Positions 8,901-16,769 of a stretch of 64,000 bases of DNA are shown here, one piece after another. Each line of letters opens with the position of its first letter. Position 1 is the first letter of the stretch. This stretch comes from an uncultured bacterium. Lineage in GTDB: Bacteria; Cyanobacteriota; Vampirovibrionia; Gastranaerophilales; Gastranaerophilaceae. The translations under genes and the position numbers were made by a program. The notes under the pieces were generated by a model that ran no database searches, was not told the DNA's origin, and saw only the letters and a program-made list of their open reading frames with translations. The stretch spans positions 62,001 to 126,000 of the forward strand of contig CASDRS010000013.1 of assembly GCA_949283255.1 (NCBI GenBank). The letters are read 5' to 3'.

Positions 8901-9517
8901 TCATTTGTGATAACCATTTCAATGCCAAGCTCTTTTGCAATCTCAATCAATTCAGGATTTGTCTTTTTCTGCTCATCCAAACCATGATCCTGAAGTTCCA
9001 AATAATAATCTTCTCCAAAAAGATCTTTATATTGCTTCGCAACTGCTACAGCTTTTTCCCTGTCACCCTTTAGCAAATTTTGAAGAACTTCACCGCCTAA
9101 GCAAGCCGACAAACAAACCAAACCTTCATGATGTTCCTTCAACAACTCAAAATTAATACGAGGATGAACATACTTTCCTTTACACCAAGCGGTAGAAACA
9201 AGTTTGATTAAATTTGCATACCCTTTTTTATCCTTTACTAAAAGAACAAGGTGATAACAAGGGTTATTCATCTTATCACGCTCTTCTATGTCCCCGTTAT
9301 GAACATAAAATTCGCAACCCAATATAGGCTTTACCCCATTTTCTTTTGCAGTCGTGTAAAGCTCCATATCCCCGTACATAACCCCGTGATCAGTAAGAGC
9401 CACTGCAGGCATGTTATTTTCTTTTGCAAAATTAATTAAATCGCCTATCCTTATTGCACCATCCAGCAAGGAATACTCACTGTGCAAATGCAACGGAACG
9501 TATGGTCTGTTCGTCAT
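5966..9517 (-). CDS. dnaE: DNA polymerase III subunit alpha
   Basis: An 1183-residue protein of normal DnaE length, the catalytic subunit of the replicative polymerase. An N-terminal PHP domain begins L-H-L-H-S-E-Y-S-L-L-D-G. The palm motifs include G-R-G-S-A-A-G-S and the catalytic P-D-I-D-I-D-F near residue 400. The fingers motif N-R-S-H-S-A-A-Y-A-F and a C-terminal OB-fold (about residues 990-1075) follow. The start is at ATG 9517; the next start-proximal sequence V-P-L-H-L-H-S-E-Y is where DnaE proteins normally begin. It stands alone between tRNA-Gly and mtaB on the same strand. Nothing unusual was noted. Confidence 0.97.
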   Translation of the reverse strand: MTNRPYVPLHLHSEYSLLDGAIRIGDLINFAKENNMPAVALTDHGVMYGDMELYTTAKENGVKPILGCEFYVHNGDIEERDKMNNPCYHLVLLVKDKKGYANLIKLVSTAWCKGKYVHPRINFELLKEHHEGLVCLSACLGGEVLQNLLKGDREKAVAVAKQYKDLFGEDYYLELQDHGLDEQKKTNPELIEIAKELGIEMVITNDSHYLRREDADMHDTLLCMQTNSDKDDPNRFHFPNNEFYVKTAEQLRDSFKWMDPELFDRCIDNTVAIAEKCHLMLELGKSPLPDYKVPAGHTIETYLEYLVHEGMKKRYGEVSPEMKERVNYELGVIEQMGFAAYFLITWDFIHYAKTHGIPVGPGRGSAAGSVVAYALEITDLDPIKHKLLFERFLNPERYTMPDIDIDFCIERRGEVIDYVTRKYGEDKVCQIITFGTYAAKAAFKGIARILKVPFSESNRLAALIDPAIELAQATNPKAKTLKDAMQCEGSELRALYDKDEQIPAGDPMESKTVGVKKIVDLAIGIEGIKNNTGTHAAGVIISRVPLDEILPVQPSKDGIVQTGYPPHDVTEVLSLLKMDFLGLRNLTTIYKTVDLIKQQQGIELAINNIPLDDKPVYEMLMSGDTDGVFQLESQGMKNLVKRLKPDVFEDLGALVALFRPGPLDSGMVDDFVERKHGRQAITYAHPLLEPVLKDTYGTIVYQEQIMQVFQVLADYTLGQADMVRRMMGKKKVDEMEKQKTKFIERSAQHGMSAKDAEALFNQILSFASYCFNRSHSAAYAFVAYQTAYLKCHYPVEYLSALLSSVSNDQEKTQLYIEEAQKKGIKVLPPDINHSLASFTPDNGNIRFGLASIKQVGEAVIADIIKERDENGPFKSIYDYVKRLDPKCSNKKTLEGLIKSGAFSTIEKSRKQLWENIEYITTTASNEAKAKESGQTSLFDMFGESSNVEDVKFQLAGSDEEYDQRQIQIFEKEFLGFYVTSHPLSTIRDKLPFLMTHKISEIASLPNDKVVTICGLVTAVKQIPTKKDPTKFIRFVTIEDLTGRIDTIAFNSKILEYGDFMQAEQRIIVSGKVSRRGDDEAPAILIDSVKPVDNSNIFTIKLNNDFKFEELVFLKNKLCEHQGSDPVMIKVNDNGLDTKILTASMFWVDASNDLVGSLNKTFKDRISIDIKSMDTDMREEEPAA

Positions 9518-9565
9518 ACTTTTATGTTATCACGTACTATAAAAAATATCTTTGAATGTAAATTT

Positions 9566-10852
9566 TTATTTAGAGAGTTCTCCAAAAAGCTTTCCGCCAC
9601 AAGACTTTGTAATTAATACATTTTCCAAAGTATTTTTATATTCCGGATTACTTATATCCAAATTAACAGTCAAATAATTTCTAGTAACACCTTTTAACAA
9701 ACCTGAATGCTTGTCAGGACGTTTTTCAATTAAAACTTCCTGCACAGTTCCGATATTTTTTTGAACAAAATTTTCATACTTTCGTCTCGATATATCTTTT
9801 ATAATATCAGCTCGACGATTCTTCTCATCATCATCAACCTGACAATCCAATGTTGCCCCAACAGTTCCTGAGCGGATAGAATACGGGAATGTATGAATTT
9901 GAGTTAGCCCTGATTTTTCCAGATTTTCTCTTGTAATCTCAAAATCTTCCTCACTCTCTCCCGCAAACCCAGCAATTATATCACTACCGATAAACGGTAG
10001 ATTAAACATATCATTTATTCTGTCAATTTGATCGAGATAAAATTCAACAGTATAATGACGATTCATAGCCTTCAAAGTTTTATTGCAAGCCGACTGAAGA
10101 GAAAGGTGAAAATGAGGGCAAAACTTTTCAGACTTAGCCAAAAACTGTAATAATTCATCACTAATCTCATCAGGATATAATGACCCTAACCTATAACGGG
10201 CAATTTCTGTTTCAGCCTCAACACGCTTTAACAAATCTAACAAATTTTTTCCAAACTCTTTTCCCCACAATCCTATATGAATTCCGGTGAAAACAATCTC
10301 CTTAAATCCTTTTGCCTCAAAATTTTTAATCTGAGACATAACAAAATCTTCATCAGCACTGCGACTCTTACCTCTAGCAAAAGGAATAATGCAATAGGAA
10401 CAACGATTGTCGCATCCGTCTTGAATTTTTAAGCTTGCTCTGGTTTTTGAACTATCTGTCAGCGAAACTTCATGAAAAGTGTTCATTTGCATTATATCAG
10501 ACACACAACACTTAGCTCCTGATTGCAAAATCCTTGCTAACTCAAGCTTATCATCGTTTCCGACCACATAATCTATAAAATCATACTCTAATAAATTATC
10601 TTTCTCAATCTGAGCAAAACATCCGGTCAACACATTTATAATCTTCGGATTTTTGTGTTTTGCACTCCTTAATAAATATAAAGCTTCGTTATCACTTTTG
10701 TGAGTAACAGTACAAGAATTGAGTATGTATATGTCAGCATCCTCAAAGTCATTAACTTCCACAAACCCATCAGCTTCAAGGTTTTGCTTAATAAGCTGAC
10801 CTTCAAATTGATTAGATTTACATCCCATTGTATGTATCAAAAACTTCTTCAT
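9566..10852 (-). CDS. mtaB: tRNA t6A37 methylthiotransferase MtaB
   Basis: A 428-residue radical SAM methylthiotransferase that converts N6-threonylcarbamoyladenosine-37 in tRNA to its 2-methylthio form. The N-terminal UPF0004 domain starts M-G-C-K-S-N-Q-F-E and supplies cysteines for the second 4Fe-4S cluster. The radical SAM cluster is C-D-N-R-C-S-Y-C in D-G-C-D-N-R-C-S-Y-C-I-I-P. A TRAM-like RNA-binding domain occupies the C-terminal 60 residues. I prefer the ATG at 10852 (M-K-K-F-L-I-H-T-M-G-C) over an upstream ATG at 10918, because the family begins at this point. MtaB rather than MiaB is favoured by C-K-S-N near the start, similar to the C-K-x-N of that branch. Confidence 0.88.
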   Translation of the reverse strand: MKKFLIHTMGCKSNQFEGQLIKQNLEADGFVEVNDFEDADIYILNSCTVTHKSDNEALYLLRSAKHKNPKIINVLTGCFAQIEKDNLLEYDFIDYVVGNDDKLELARILQSGAKCCVSDIMQMNTFHEVSLTDSSKTRASLKIQDGCDNRCSYCIIPFARGKSRSADEDFVMSQIKNFEAKGFKEIVFTGIHIGLWGKEFGKNLLDLLKRVEAETEIARYRLGSLYPDEISDELLQFLAKSEKFCPHFHLSLQSACNKTLKAMNRHYTVEFYLDQIDRINDMFNLPFIGSDIIAGFAGESEEDFEITRENLEKSGLTQIHTFPYSIRSGTVGATLDCQVDDDEKNRRADIIKDISRRKYENFVQKNIGTVQEVLIEKRPDKHSGLLKGVTRNYLTVNLDISNPEYKNTLENVLITKSCGGKLFGELSK

Positions 10853-10978
10853 TTCTAAATAGTATAGAAAATATATACCAATGTAAACATTTCTTAAAAT
10901 TTTATTAAAATATAGCAAAAAAATTTACTTTTCGCTTTTGATATTGTATAATTAGTGTACGAAAGTGTAGGTGCTAAC

Positions 10979-11782
10979 ATGCAAGTATCAGCTATTTCAT
11001 CTAATCAGGGATTTACAGGAAGAACCCATAAACGCGATAATATAGACAGAGTCATAGCATTAGACGATAATCAATTAAAAGAAATTGCTTATCTTCAAAC
11101 TATTAAAAAGACTAGGGAAAGACAAGATAAAGTTAATAAATTATACAATGCAGTTCCTATTGTAGGAGCCCTTTCAGCAGGCATTCTGACAAATGGAAAA
11201 GCTGGCATGTTTGGTAAAGAAGTTGGCGGCTTGGCTGCAAAATCTATCAACGCAGTTAAAGGCGGAGCTTATTGGGCAATGCTTTTAGGACTTGCCGGTA
11301 CTATCGGACTTGCTACAAAAGCAATTACTTCACACTCTGACACTGCTAATAGATTTAAACAAAACCATCCGCTAGTAACACTTGCAGGACAGATTGGAGC
11401 TTTATTTGCAGCTCTAACTTATCTTCCAAAAGGTGCTTCTAAGTTGTATAAGATGATTAAACCTGAATACATCGCAAAAGCAGGTAAAGGTGTTGAACAA
11501 GTTGCTGAACATATAAACAAGATTAAAACTCCTAAGTTTATGAACGGCTGGGGTAAAGCTATTTCTGATAAAATTCCTAATTGTATAAAAGAATTTGGTA
11601 AAAAAGTTGTAGCTTATGCTCCTGATGTTACTTTATTCACAGCGGCTCTTGGAACTATAAGAGCTATGGCTGGAGAAACTGTAGATTACAGCAACACATA
11701 TTATACTCTTAAGGAAAGACAACATCAGCTGGCTCAAGCAAGATTAAATGAACTTAAAGCTATGAATATGAGCGAAGATTAA
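10979..11782 (+). CDS. Tagged membrane protein, unknown function
   Basis: A 267-residue protein. I chose ATG 10979, with AGGTG 5 bases upstream, over a GTG at 10955. The N-terminus M-Q-V-S-A-I-S is followed by G-F-T-G-R (F12 to R15), a compact example of the two-part tag. Hydrophobic Gly/Ala-rich segments lie around residues 47-62, 84-106 and 125-150, with another near 215-230, suggesting several membrane passes. The C-terminus is Gln/Lys-rich and helical. No family was recognised. It is a single-gene unit closed by a strong terminator, divergent from mtaB. Confidence 0.72.
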   Translation: MQVSAISSNQGFTGRTHKRDNIDRVIALDDNQLKEIAYLQTIKKTRERQDKVNKLYNAVPIVGALSAGILTNGKAGMFGKEVGGLAAKSINAVKGGAYWAMLLGLAGTIGLATKAITSHSDTANRFKQNHPLVTLAGQIGALFAALTYLPKGASKLYKMIKPEYIAKAGKGVEQVAEHINKIKTPKFMNGWGKAISDKIPNCIKEFGKKVVAYAPDVTLFTAALGTIRAMAGETVDYSNTYYTLKERQHQLAQARLNELKAMNMSED

Positions 11783-11801
11783 TTTTAAAATTATAAATAA
11801 A

Positions 11802-11836
11802 AAAAAAGACTGCTTATTATAAGCAGTCTTTTTTTA
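11802..11836 (+). terminator. Strong intrinsic terminator
   Basis: AAGACTGCTTA and TAAGCAGTCTT form an 11-bp perfect stem with a 3-base loop followed by seven T. An A run on the left side means it may also work on the minus strand. Confidence 0.85.
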
Positions 11837-11877
11837 CACATTTATCTACGATATTACTAGTAAATAACTAGAGCTAG

Positions 11878-11912
11878 AAAAAGAGGTGCCATATATATGA
11901 CACCTCTCTTTT
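11878..11912 (-). terminator. nifJ terminator
   Basis: On the minus strand AGAGGTG pairs with CACCTCT around an AT-rich loop and is followed by five T. It lies 25 bases after the nifJ stop codon. Confidence 0.75.
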
Positions 11913-11936
11913 ATGAAATAACACCTTTAAGTGTTA

Positions 11937-14900
11937 TTATTTCATCAACTCACCAACTGCTTTGTATACAGCCATTCTCTTAGCTGCATCATCTTCAGCC
12001 TTAGCGTAAAGAGCCTCAGCAGCACTCGGATTTGTCTTAAGAAGTTGTTTGTAACGACCTTCACTTCTAATGAAATCTTGGTAGCTACCTTTTGGATCTT
12101 TAGCATCCCAAGTGAATGGTTGTTCATTCATTGGGTTGTATCTGTAAAGTGGGAAGTAACCAGCTTCAACAGCACGTTTTTGTTCTGTTTGAGTCTTGCT
12201 CATATCGATACCGTGAGCAATACAAGGAGCATAAGCAAAGATGATTGATGGTCCTTTATAAGCTTCAGCTTCTTGGAATGCTTTAAGAGTTTGAGCTCTA
12301 TCTGCACCCAATGCAACTGATGCTACATAAACGTAACCGTAAGACATACTCATCAAGCCCATATTCTTCTTGTAAGTTCTCTTACCACCTGTAGCAAACT
12401 TCGCAACAGCACCTGTAGGTGTAGATTTTGAAGCTTGACCACCTGTGTTAGAGTATACTTCAGTATCAAGAACCAAAATATTAACATCTTGGTTTTGAGC
12501 AATAACGTGGTCGATACCGCCGTAACCGATATCGTTTGCCCAACCGTCACCACCGATAATCCATACAGATTTATCTGTGAAGTAATCTTGAAGTTCTCTT
12601 ACCTTAGCTAAGTCTGCACAATCTGCATCTGCATATTTAGCAAGAACTTTCTTAGCTTCTTCTTGAGCTTTTACAGCTTCTTCAGTCTTAGAATCTTCCC
12701 AATGAGACATAGCACCTTCAAGAGCAGCCTTCAAGTCTGAAGGAGTCTTTTCGTTGCCCAATACTTTTTCAACATAAGTTTTCAAAGTATCTCTGTTTTG
12801 GTCAACAGCAAGTCTCATACCAAAACCGAATTCAGCGTTATCTTCGAACAATGAGTTAGCCCAAGCCGGACCTCTACCTTCCTTAGTCTTTGTATAAGGA
12901 ATTGTAGGGAATGTACCTGAGTAAATTGAAGAACAACCGGTTGCGTTAGCAACAATTGCATTTTCTCCAAATAATTGAGATACCAATTTAACATAAGGAG
13001 TTTCACCACAACCTGCGCAAGCTCCTGAGAACTCGAACAATGGTTTTCTTAACATTGCGCCTTTAATAGTTTTTGTTGTGTTCTTACCCATTACATTATC
13101 AGGCAACTCGTCGAAGAATTTTTCGTTTACTACTTCGAAAGCAGCTTCTTCTTTTTCTATAGTTGACCAAGTAAGAGCTTGTTTTTCAGGGTTCTTGTTT
13201 GCAGGACATTGATCTAAACAAACACCACAACCTGTACAATCCTTACAATATACTTGAACCTTGAAGTGTTCACCGTTTGCATTAGGTTTAGCTTCTACAG
13301 TCTTGAATGACTCAGGAGCATCCTTCAAGTTGTATTTTTCAATCAACTTAGTTCTGATTGCTGCGTGTGGACATGCTGATGCACAAATACCACATTGGAT
13401 ACAATTTTCAGGATTCCAATGAGGAACACGAGGTGCGATAGCACGTTTTTCAAGGCAAGATGTACCTGTAGGAATATGACCGTCAAATGTCATAGCTGAT
13501 ACAGGAATGTCATCACCTTTTTGTCTCATTGAAGGTTCAATGATTTTCTTAGCGAAATCACTTGCGTCATCTGAAATAAATTTAACAGGTTCTGCACAAG
13601 CAACACCGTCTAATGATGAAGGTACAACTACTTCTTCACAAGCGTCAATAGCTGCATCAATCAATGCTAAGTTCATGTTAACAACATCATCACCTTTTTT
13701 CTTAAAGGTTTTCTTAGTCATTTCTTTCATACCTTCATAAGCTTGTTCGAACGGAATAATTCCAGAAACTTTGAAGTATGCAACCATCATAACTGTGTTA
13801 GCACCTTTACCACGAAGGCCAGGTTGTTTTTCAATAAGTGATTCAGCATCAACGTTATAGAATTTAATCTTCTTGTTAATGATAGTTTCTTGCATATCTC
13901 TTGTCAAATGAGAGAAAGCTTCTTCTTTTGACCAAGGGCTATTTAGCAAGAATACACCACCTTCTTTGATACCTTTCAACAAATCATATCTTCCGATATA
14001 AGAGTGAGTTGAGCAAGATACAAAGTCAGGTGCTGTAATAAGGTATGTAGATTTGATTGGTTTGTCACCGAATCTCAAGTGAGAAACAGTTACACCGAAT
14101 GACTTTTTAGAGTCATAAGCAAAGTATGCTTGAGCATCTTTGTTAGTGTATTGACCAATAATCTTGATTGAGTTTTTGTTAGCACCAACAGTACCATCTG
14201 AACCCAAGCCCCAGAACATACAGTTAGTAGTTCCAGCAGGTTCTGTAACGATGTGTTCGTCAACTTTCAATGATTTGTGAGTTACATCATCTTCGATACC
14301 AACAGTAAATCCGTGGAAGCCGTTGTTTTCTGCGTGTTTGTAAACAGCAAGAACCATTGATGGAGTAAATTCCTTAGAAGATAATCCATAACGACCGCCA
14401 ATTACTCTGATATCTTTATTTTCAAGAGCTGCAACAACATCCAAATACAATGGTTCACCGATTGCACCAGGTTCCTTAGTTCTATCAAGAACTGTGATAC
14501 GCTTAACTGATTTTGGAAGAGCAGCATTGAAACGTTTAACATCAAATGGTCTGTACAATCTAACTTTAACCAAACCATATTTAGTACCGCGAGTAGAGTT
14601 CAAGTATTCGATAGTTTCTTCGATAGTTTCACAACCAGAACCCATAGCTACGATTACATCAGTTGCATCAGGAGCACCAACATAATCGAACGGATGATAT
14701 TGTCTTCCTGTTACAGCTGCAACCTTATCCATATATTCTTGAACGATATCAGGAACAGCATCGTAGTACTTGTTAACTGTTTCACGACCTTGGAAGTATA
14801 CATCTGTATTTTGAGCACCTACTTTACATACAGGAGCTTCAGGTCTTAGAGCTCTCTTTCTGAATTCTTCAATATATTTAGGTTCAACCAACTTCTTGAT

Positions 14901-15470
14901 ATCTTCGTAAGAGATTTCTTCAATCTTATGAATTTCGTGAGAAGTTCTGAATCCATCAAAGAACTGCAAGAAAGGAACTTTTGCTTTATAAGTAGCCAAG
15001 TGAGCTACTAAAGCCAAATCCATTTCTTCTTGAACTGAATTAGCTGCTAACATTGCATAACCAGTGTTTCTGCAACCCATAACGTCTGAGTGATCGCCAA
15101 AGATTGCCAAAGACTGAGCAGCAATAGCACGAGCTGCAACGTGAATTACTGATGGAAGCATTTCACCTGCAATTTTATGCATAACAGGAATCATCAACAA
15201 CAAACCTTGAGAAGCTGTGTATGTTGAAGTTAGAGAACCTGCAGCTAATGAACCGTGTACAGCACCTGCTGCACCTGCTTCTGACTGCATTTCAGCAACT
15301 TTAACAGTTTTGCCCCAAATGTTTTCTTTGTGTTGTGAAGCCCATTCATCAACCCATTCACCCATTGTAGATGAAGGAGTGATTGGATAAATTGCTGATA
15401 CTTCACTGAGTGCATAAGCTATATGCGCTGCAGCGTAGTTACCATCAACTGTTATTGTTTTTCCAGCCAT
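11937..15470 (-). CDS. nifJ: Pyruvate:ferredoxin (flavodoxin) oxidoreductase
   Basis: An 1177-residue single-chain PFOR, normal full length. It oxidatively decarboxylates pyruvate to acetyl-CoA and passes electrons to ferredoxin, the usual entry to anaerobic fermentation. Domain I begins A-I-Y-P-I-T-P-S-S-T-M-G-E. Two 4Fe-4S motifs of the ferredoxin domain are visible (C-I-Q-C-G-I-C-A-S-A-C-P near residue 685 and C-K-D-C-T-G-C-G-V-C-L-D-Q-C-P near 740). The C-terminal TPP domain holds G-A-C-A-G-C-G-E-T-P and G-G-D-G-W-A-N-D-I-G-Y. AAGGAGG lies 9 bases upstream of the ATG. It has its own promoter and terminator, which with the strong ribosome site suggests high expression. Confidence 0.97.
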   Translation of the reverse strand: MAGKTITVDGNYAAAHIAYALSEVSAIYPITPSSTMGEWVDEWASQHKENIWGKTVKVAEMQSEAGAAGAVHGSLAAGSLTSTYTASQGLLLMIPVMHKIAGEMLPSVIHVAARAIAAQSLAIFGDHSDVMGCRNTGYAMLAANSVQEEMDLALVAHLATYKAKVPFLQFFDGFRTSHEIHKIEEISYEDIKKLVEPKYIEEFRKRALRPEAPVCKVGAQNTDVYFQGRETVNKYYDAVPDIVQEYMDKVAAVTGRQYHPFDYVGAPDATDVIVAMGSGCETIEETIEYLNSTRGTKYGLVKVRLYRPFDVKRFNAALPKSVKRITVLDRTKEPGAIGEPLYLDVVAALENKDIRVIGGRYGLSSKEFTPSMVLAVYKHAENNGFHGFTVGIEDDVTHKSLKVDEHIVTEPAGTTNCMFWGLGSDGTVGANKNSIKIIGQYTNKDAQAYFAYDSKKSFGVTVSHLRFGDKPIKSTYLITAPDFVSCSTHSYIGRYDLLKGIKEGGVFLLNSPWSKEEAFSHLTRDMQETIINKKIKFYNVDAESLIEKQPGLRGKGANTVMMVAYFKVSGIIPFEQAYEGMKEMTKKTFKKKGDDVVNMNLALIDAAIDACEEVVVPSSLDGVACAEPVKFISDDASDFAKKIIEPSMRQKGDDIPVSAMTFDGHIPTGTSCLEKRAIAPRVPHWNPENCIQCGICASACPHAAIRTKLIEKYNLKDAPESFKTVEAKPNANGEHFKVQVYCKDCTGCGVCLDQCPANKNPEKQALTWSTIEKEEAAFEVVNEKFFDELPDNVMGKNTTKTIKGAMLRKPLFEFSGACAGCGETPYVKLVSQLFGENAIVANATGCSSIYSGTFPTIPYTKTKEGRGPAWANSLFEDNAEFGFGMRLAVDQNRDTLKTYVEKVLGNEKTPSDLKAALEGAMSHWEDSKTEEAVKAQEEAKKVLAKYADADCADLAKVRELQDYFTDKSVWIIGGDGWANDIGYGGIDHVIAQNQDVNILVLDTEVYSNTGGQASKSTPTGAVAKFATGGKRTYKKNMGLMSMSYGYVYVASVALGADRAQTLKAFQEAEAYKGPSIIFAYAPCIAHGIDMSKTQTEQKRAVEAGYFPLYRYNPMNEQPFTWDAKDPKGSYQDFIRSEGRYKQLLKTNPSAAEALYAKAEDDAAKRMAVYKAVGELMK

Positions 15471-15529
15471 AATTTAATAACCTCCTTATTTAATACGCTG
15501 TATTATTATGGTAAACATCACATACCAGC

Positions 15530-15558
15530 ATGATAATACAAACATATTTTTTTGACAA
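15530..15558 (-). promoter_or_regulatory. nifJ promoter
   Basis: Minus-strand TTGTCA (15553-15558) and TATCAT (15530-15535) with an exact 17-base spacer, about 60 bases before the nifJ start. The -35 overlaps a plus-strand TTGACA (15552-15557), so the two divergent genes may have -35 elements on the same bases. Confidence 0.6.
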
Positions 15559-15672
15559 AGCTATTCGTATGTAAATTTATGTTACAAACACTTTAAATTT
15601 GCAGGTTTTGATGTTAAAAATTTTTATTCAGGAGATTTACTCTAGAAAGAAAGATACATAAGGAAATTTTAT

Positions 15673-16755
15673 ATGTTCATTAGACCTATATTTACCCAAC
15701 TTAACAACAATTACAGAACATTTCAAATCGGGAAAAACTCTCAGCCGACAAATTATCAAACGACAACTGTTTCAAATCTGAGCCCTCTACAACAGGACAC
15801 AGTATCATTTAGCGCCAGAAAGAAAAAGAAGGCAGAAGAAACCCCTATTCTTGATGAAAAGGATGTTTTAGCTACAAAAAAAGATATGGAAAACAGATCA
15901 GAAGCAGTTACAATAGGACTGGCAAAACAAATTAGAGCAGAAGCTGCTCCTGTTGCAAGAGACTTACACAAAACTCTTAACAAATATCTTGGTTCATTAA
16001 TTGCTGATGAAAATAACCCTAACAGACCAATTGCTAAAAACGGGATAAAATGTCGTATTAAATCTGATAATTCACTTTGCGAAAAAACAGCTACCAGACA
16101 TTTAAGAACTAAAGATGAAGTCAAGAATGAACTTTATGATATTATCGGAGCTCGTATAGTTTTGCGTGATGCGTCTAAAGCTGGTGTTGAAGAAGTTATG
16201 AAAAAACTCACTGAAGCCGTTAAAAACAACGACCTAAAAGTTTTTGAAATTGAAAACTACAGACCTGAAAATAAATATAGCTACGTATCTCAAAAATCAT
16301 TAAACGCTCTTGAAAAAGCTTGTAACAAAGTAAGATCAGATGGTGTTAAAAGATCAGAAAGCAGTATTCCTTCAGGTTATACCGCACTTCACCTATCAGT
16401 ATACTTACCGAACGGATTCAGAGGCGAAATTCAATTGATGGGTGTCGATGTACAGGACGTTAAAGAAATAGAAGATTTTATCTACAAGGTTAAAAACAAT
16501 AAATCTCTAGAAAAGAAGTATAAGCCGATTGAAGAAATACTAAAACCTTTGCAAAATAACAAAGCTCTACAAAGGGCAATGAATGCTCACTCACAAGAAC
16601 AATACATTGCGGCAAGATCAAAAGAACCAAAAGCCATCAAAGCTAAACACTCTGTTAAATTCTTACCGGTACCAAACTACTTACCGCCTGAATTTGATTA
16701 CAACGAGTTATACAAATTAAAACTAAAATGTGATAAGCAAGCAGGTAAATCATAA
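15673..16755 (+). CDS. Tagged RelA/SpoT-domain nucleotidyltransferase
   Basis: A 360-residue protein whose middle (about residues 110-265) resembles the (p)ppGpp synthetase domain. R-I-K-S-D-N-S-L-C-E-K matches the basic substrate segment, Y-D-I-I-G-A-R-I contains the metal-binding Asp, S-G-Y-T-A-L-H matches the family G-Y-x-x-x-H, and G-E-I-Q (E252) matches the E-x-Q motif. No HD hydrolase, TGS or ACT domain is present, so it is a stand-alone synthetase type. It opens M-F-I-R-P-I-F and has V-S-F-S-A-R (F46 to R49), the two-part tag, which ordinary alarmone synthetases lack. It could be a housekeeping small alarmone synthetase or a toxin-like pyrophosphokinase; sequence alone does not decide. 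It is convergent with rlmD. Confidence 0.75.
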   Translation: MFIRPIFTQLNNNYRTFQIGKNSQPTNYQTTTVSNLSPLQQDTVSFSARKKKKAEETPILDEKDVLATKKDMENRSEAVTIGLAKQIRAEAAPVARDLHKTLNKYLGSLIADENNPNRPIAKNGIKCRIKSDNSLCEKTATRHLRTKDEVKNELYDIIGARIVLRDASKAGVEEVMKKLTEAVKNNDLKVFEIENYRPENKYSYVSQKSLNALEKACNKVRSDGVKRSESSIPSGYTALHLSVYLPNGFRGEIQLMGVDVQDVKEIEDFIYKVKNNKSLEKKYKPIEEILKPLQNNKALQRAMNAHSQEQYIAARSKEPKAIKAKHSVKFLPVPNYLPPEFDYNELYKLKLKCDKQAGKS

Positions 16756-16769
16756 AATTATGATTTTTT
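16747..16769. terminator. Shared bidirectional terminator
   Basis: AAATCATAA and TTATGATTT form a 9-bp stem with a 2-base loop, flanked by A and T runs. It overlaps the ends of the two convergent genes and can serve both. Confidence 0.65.
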
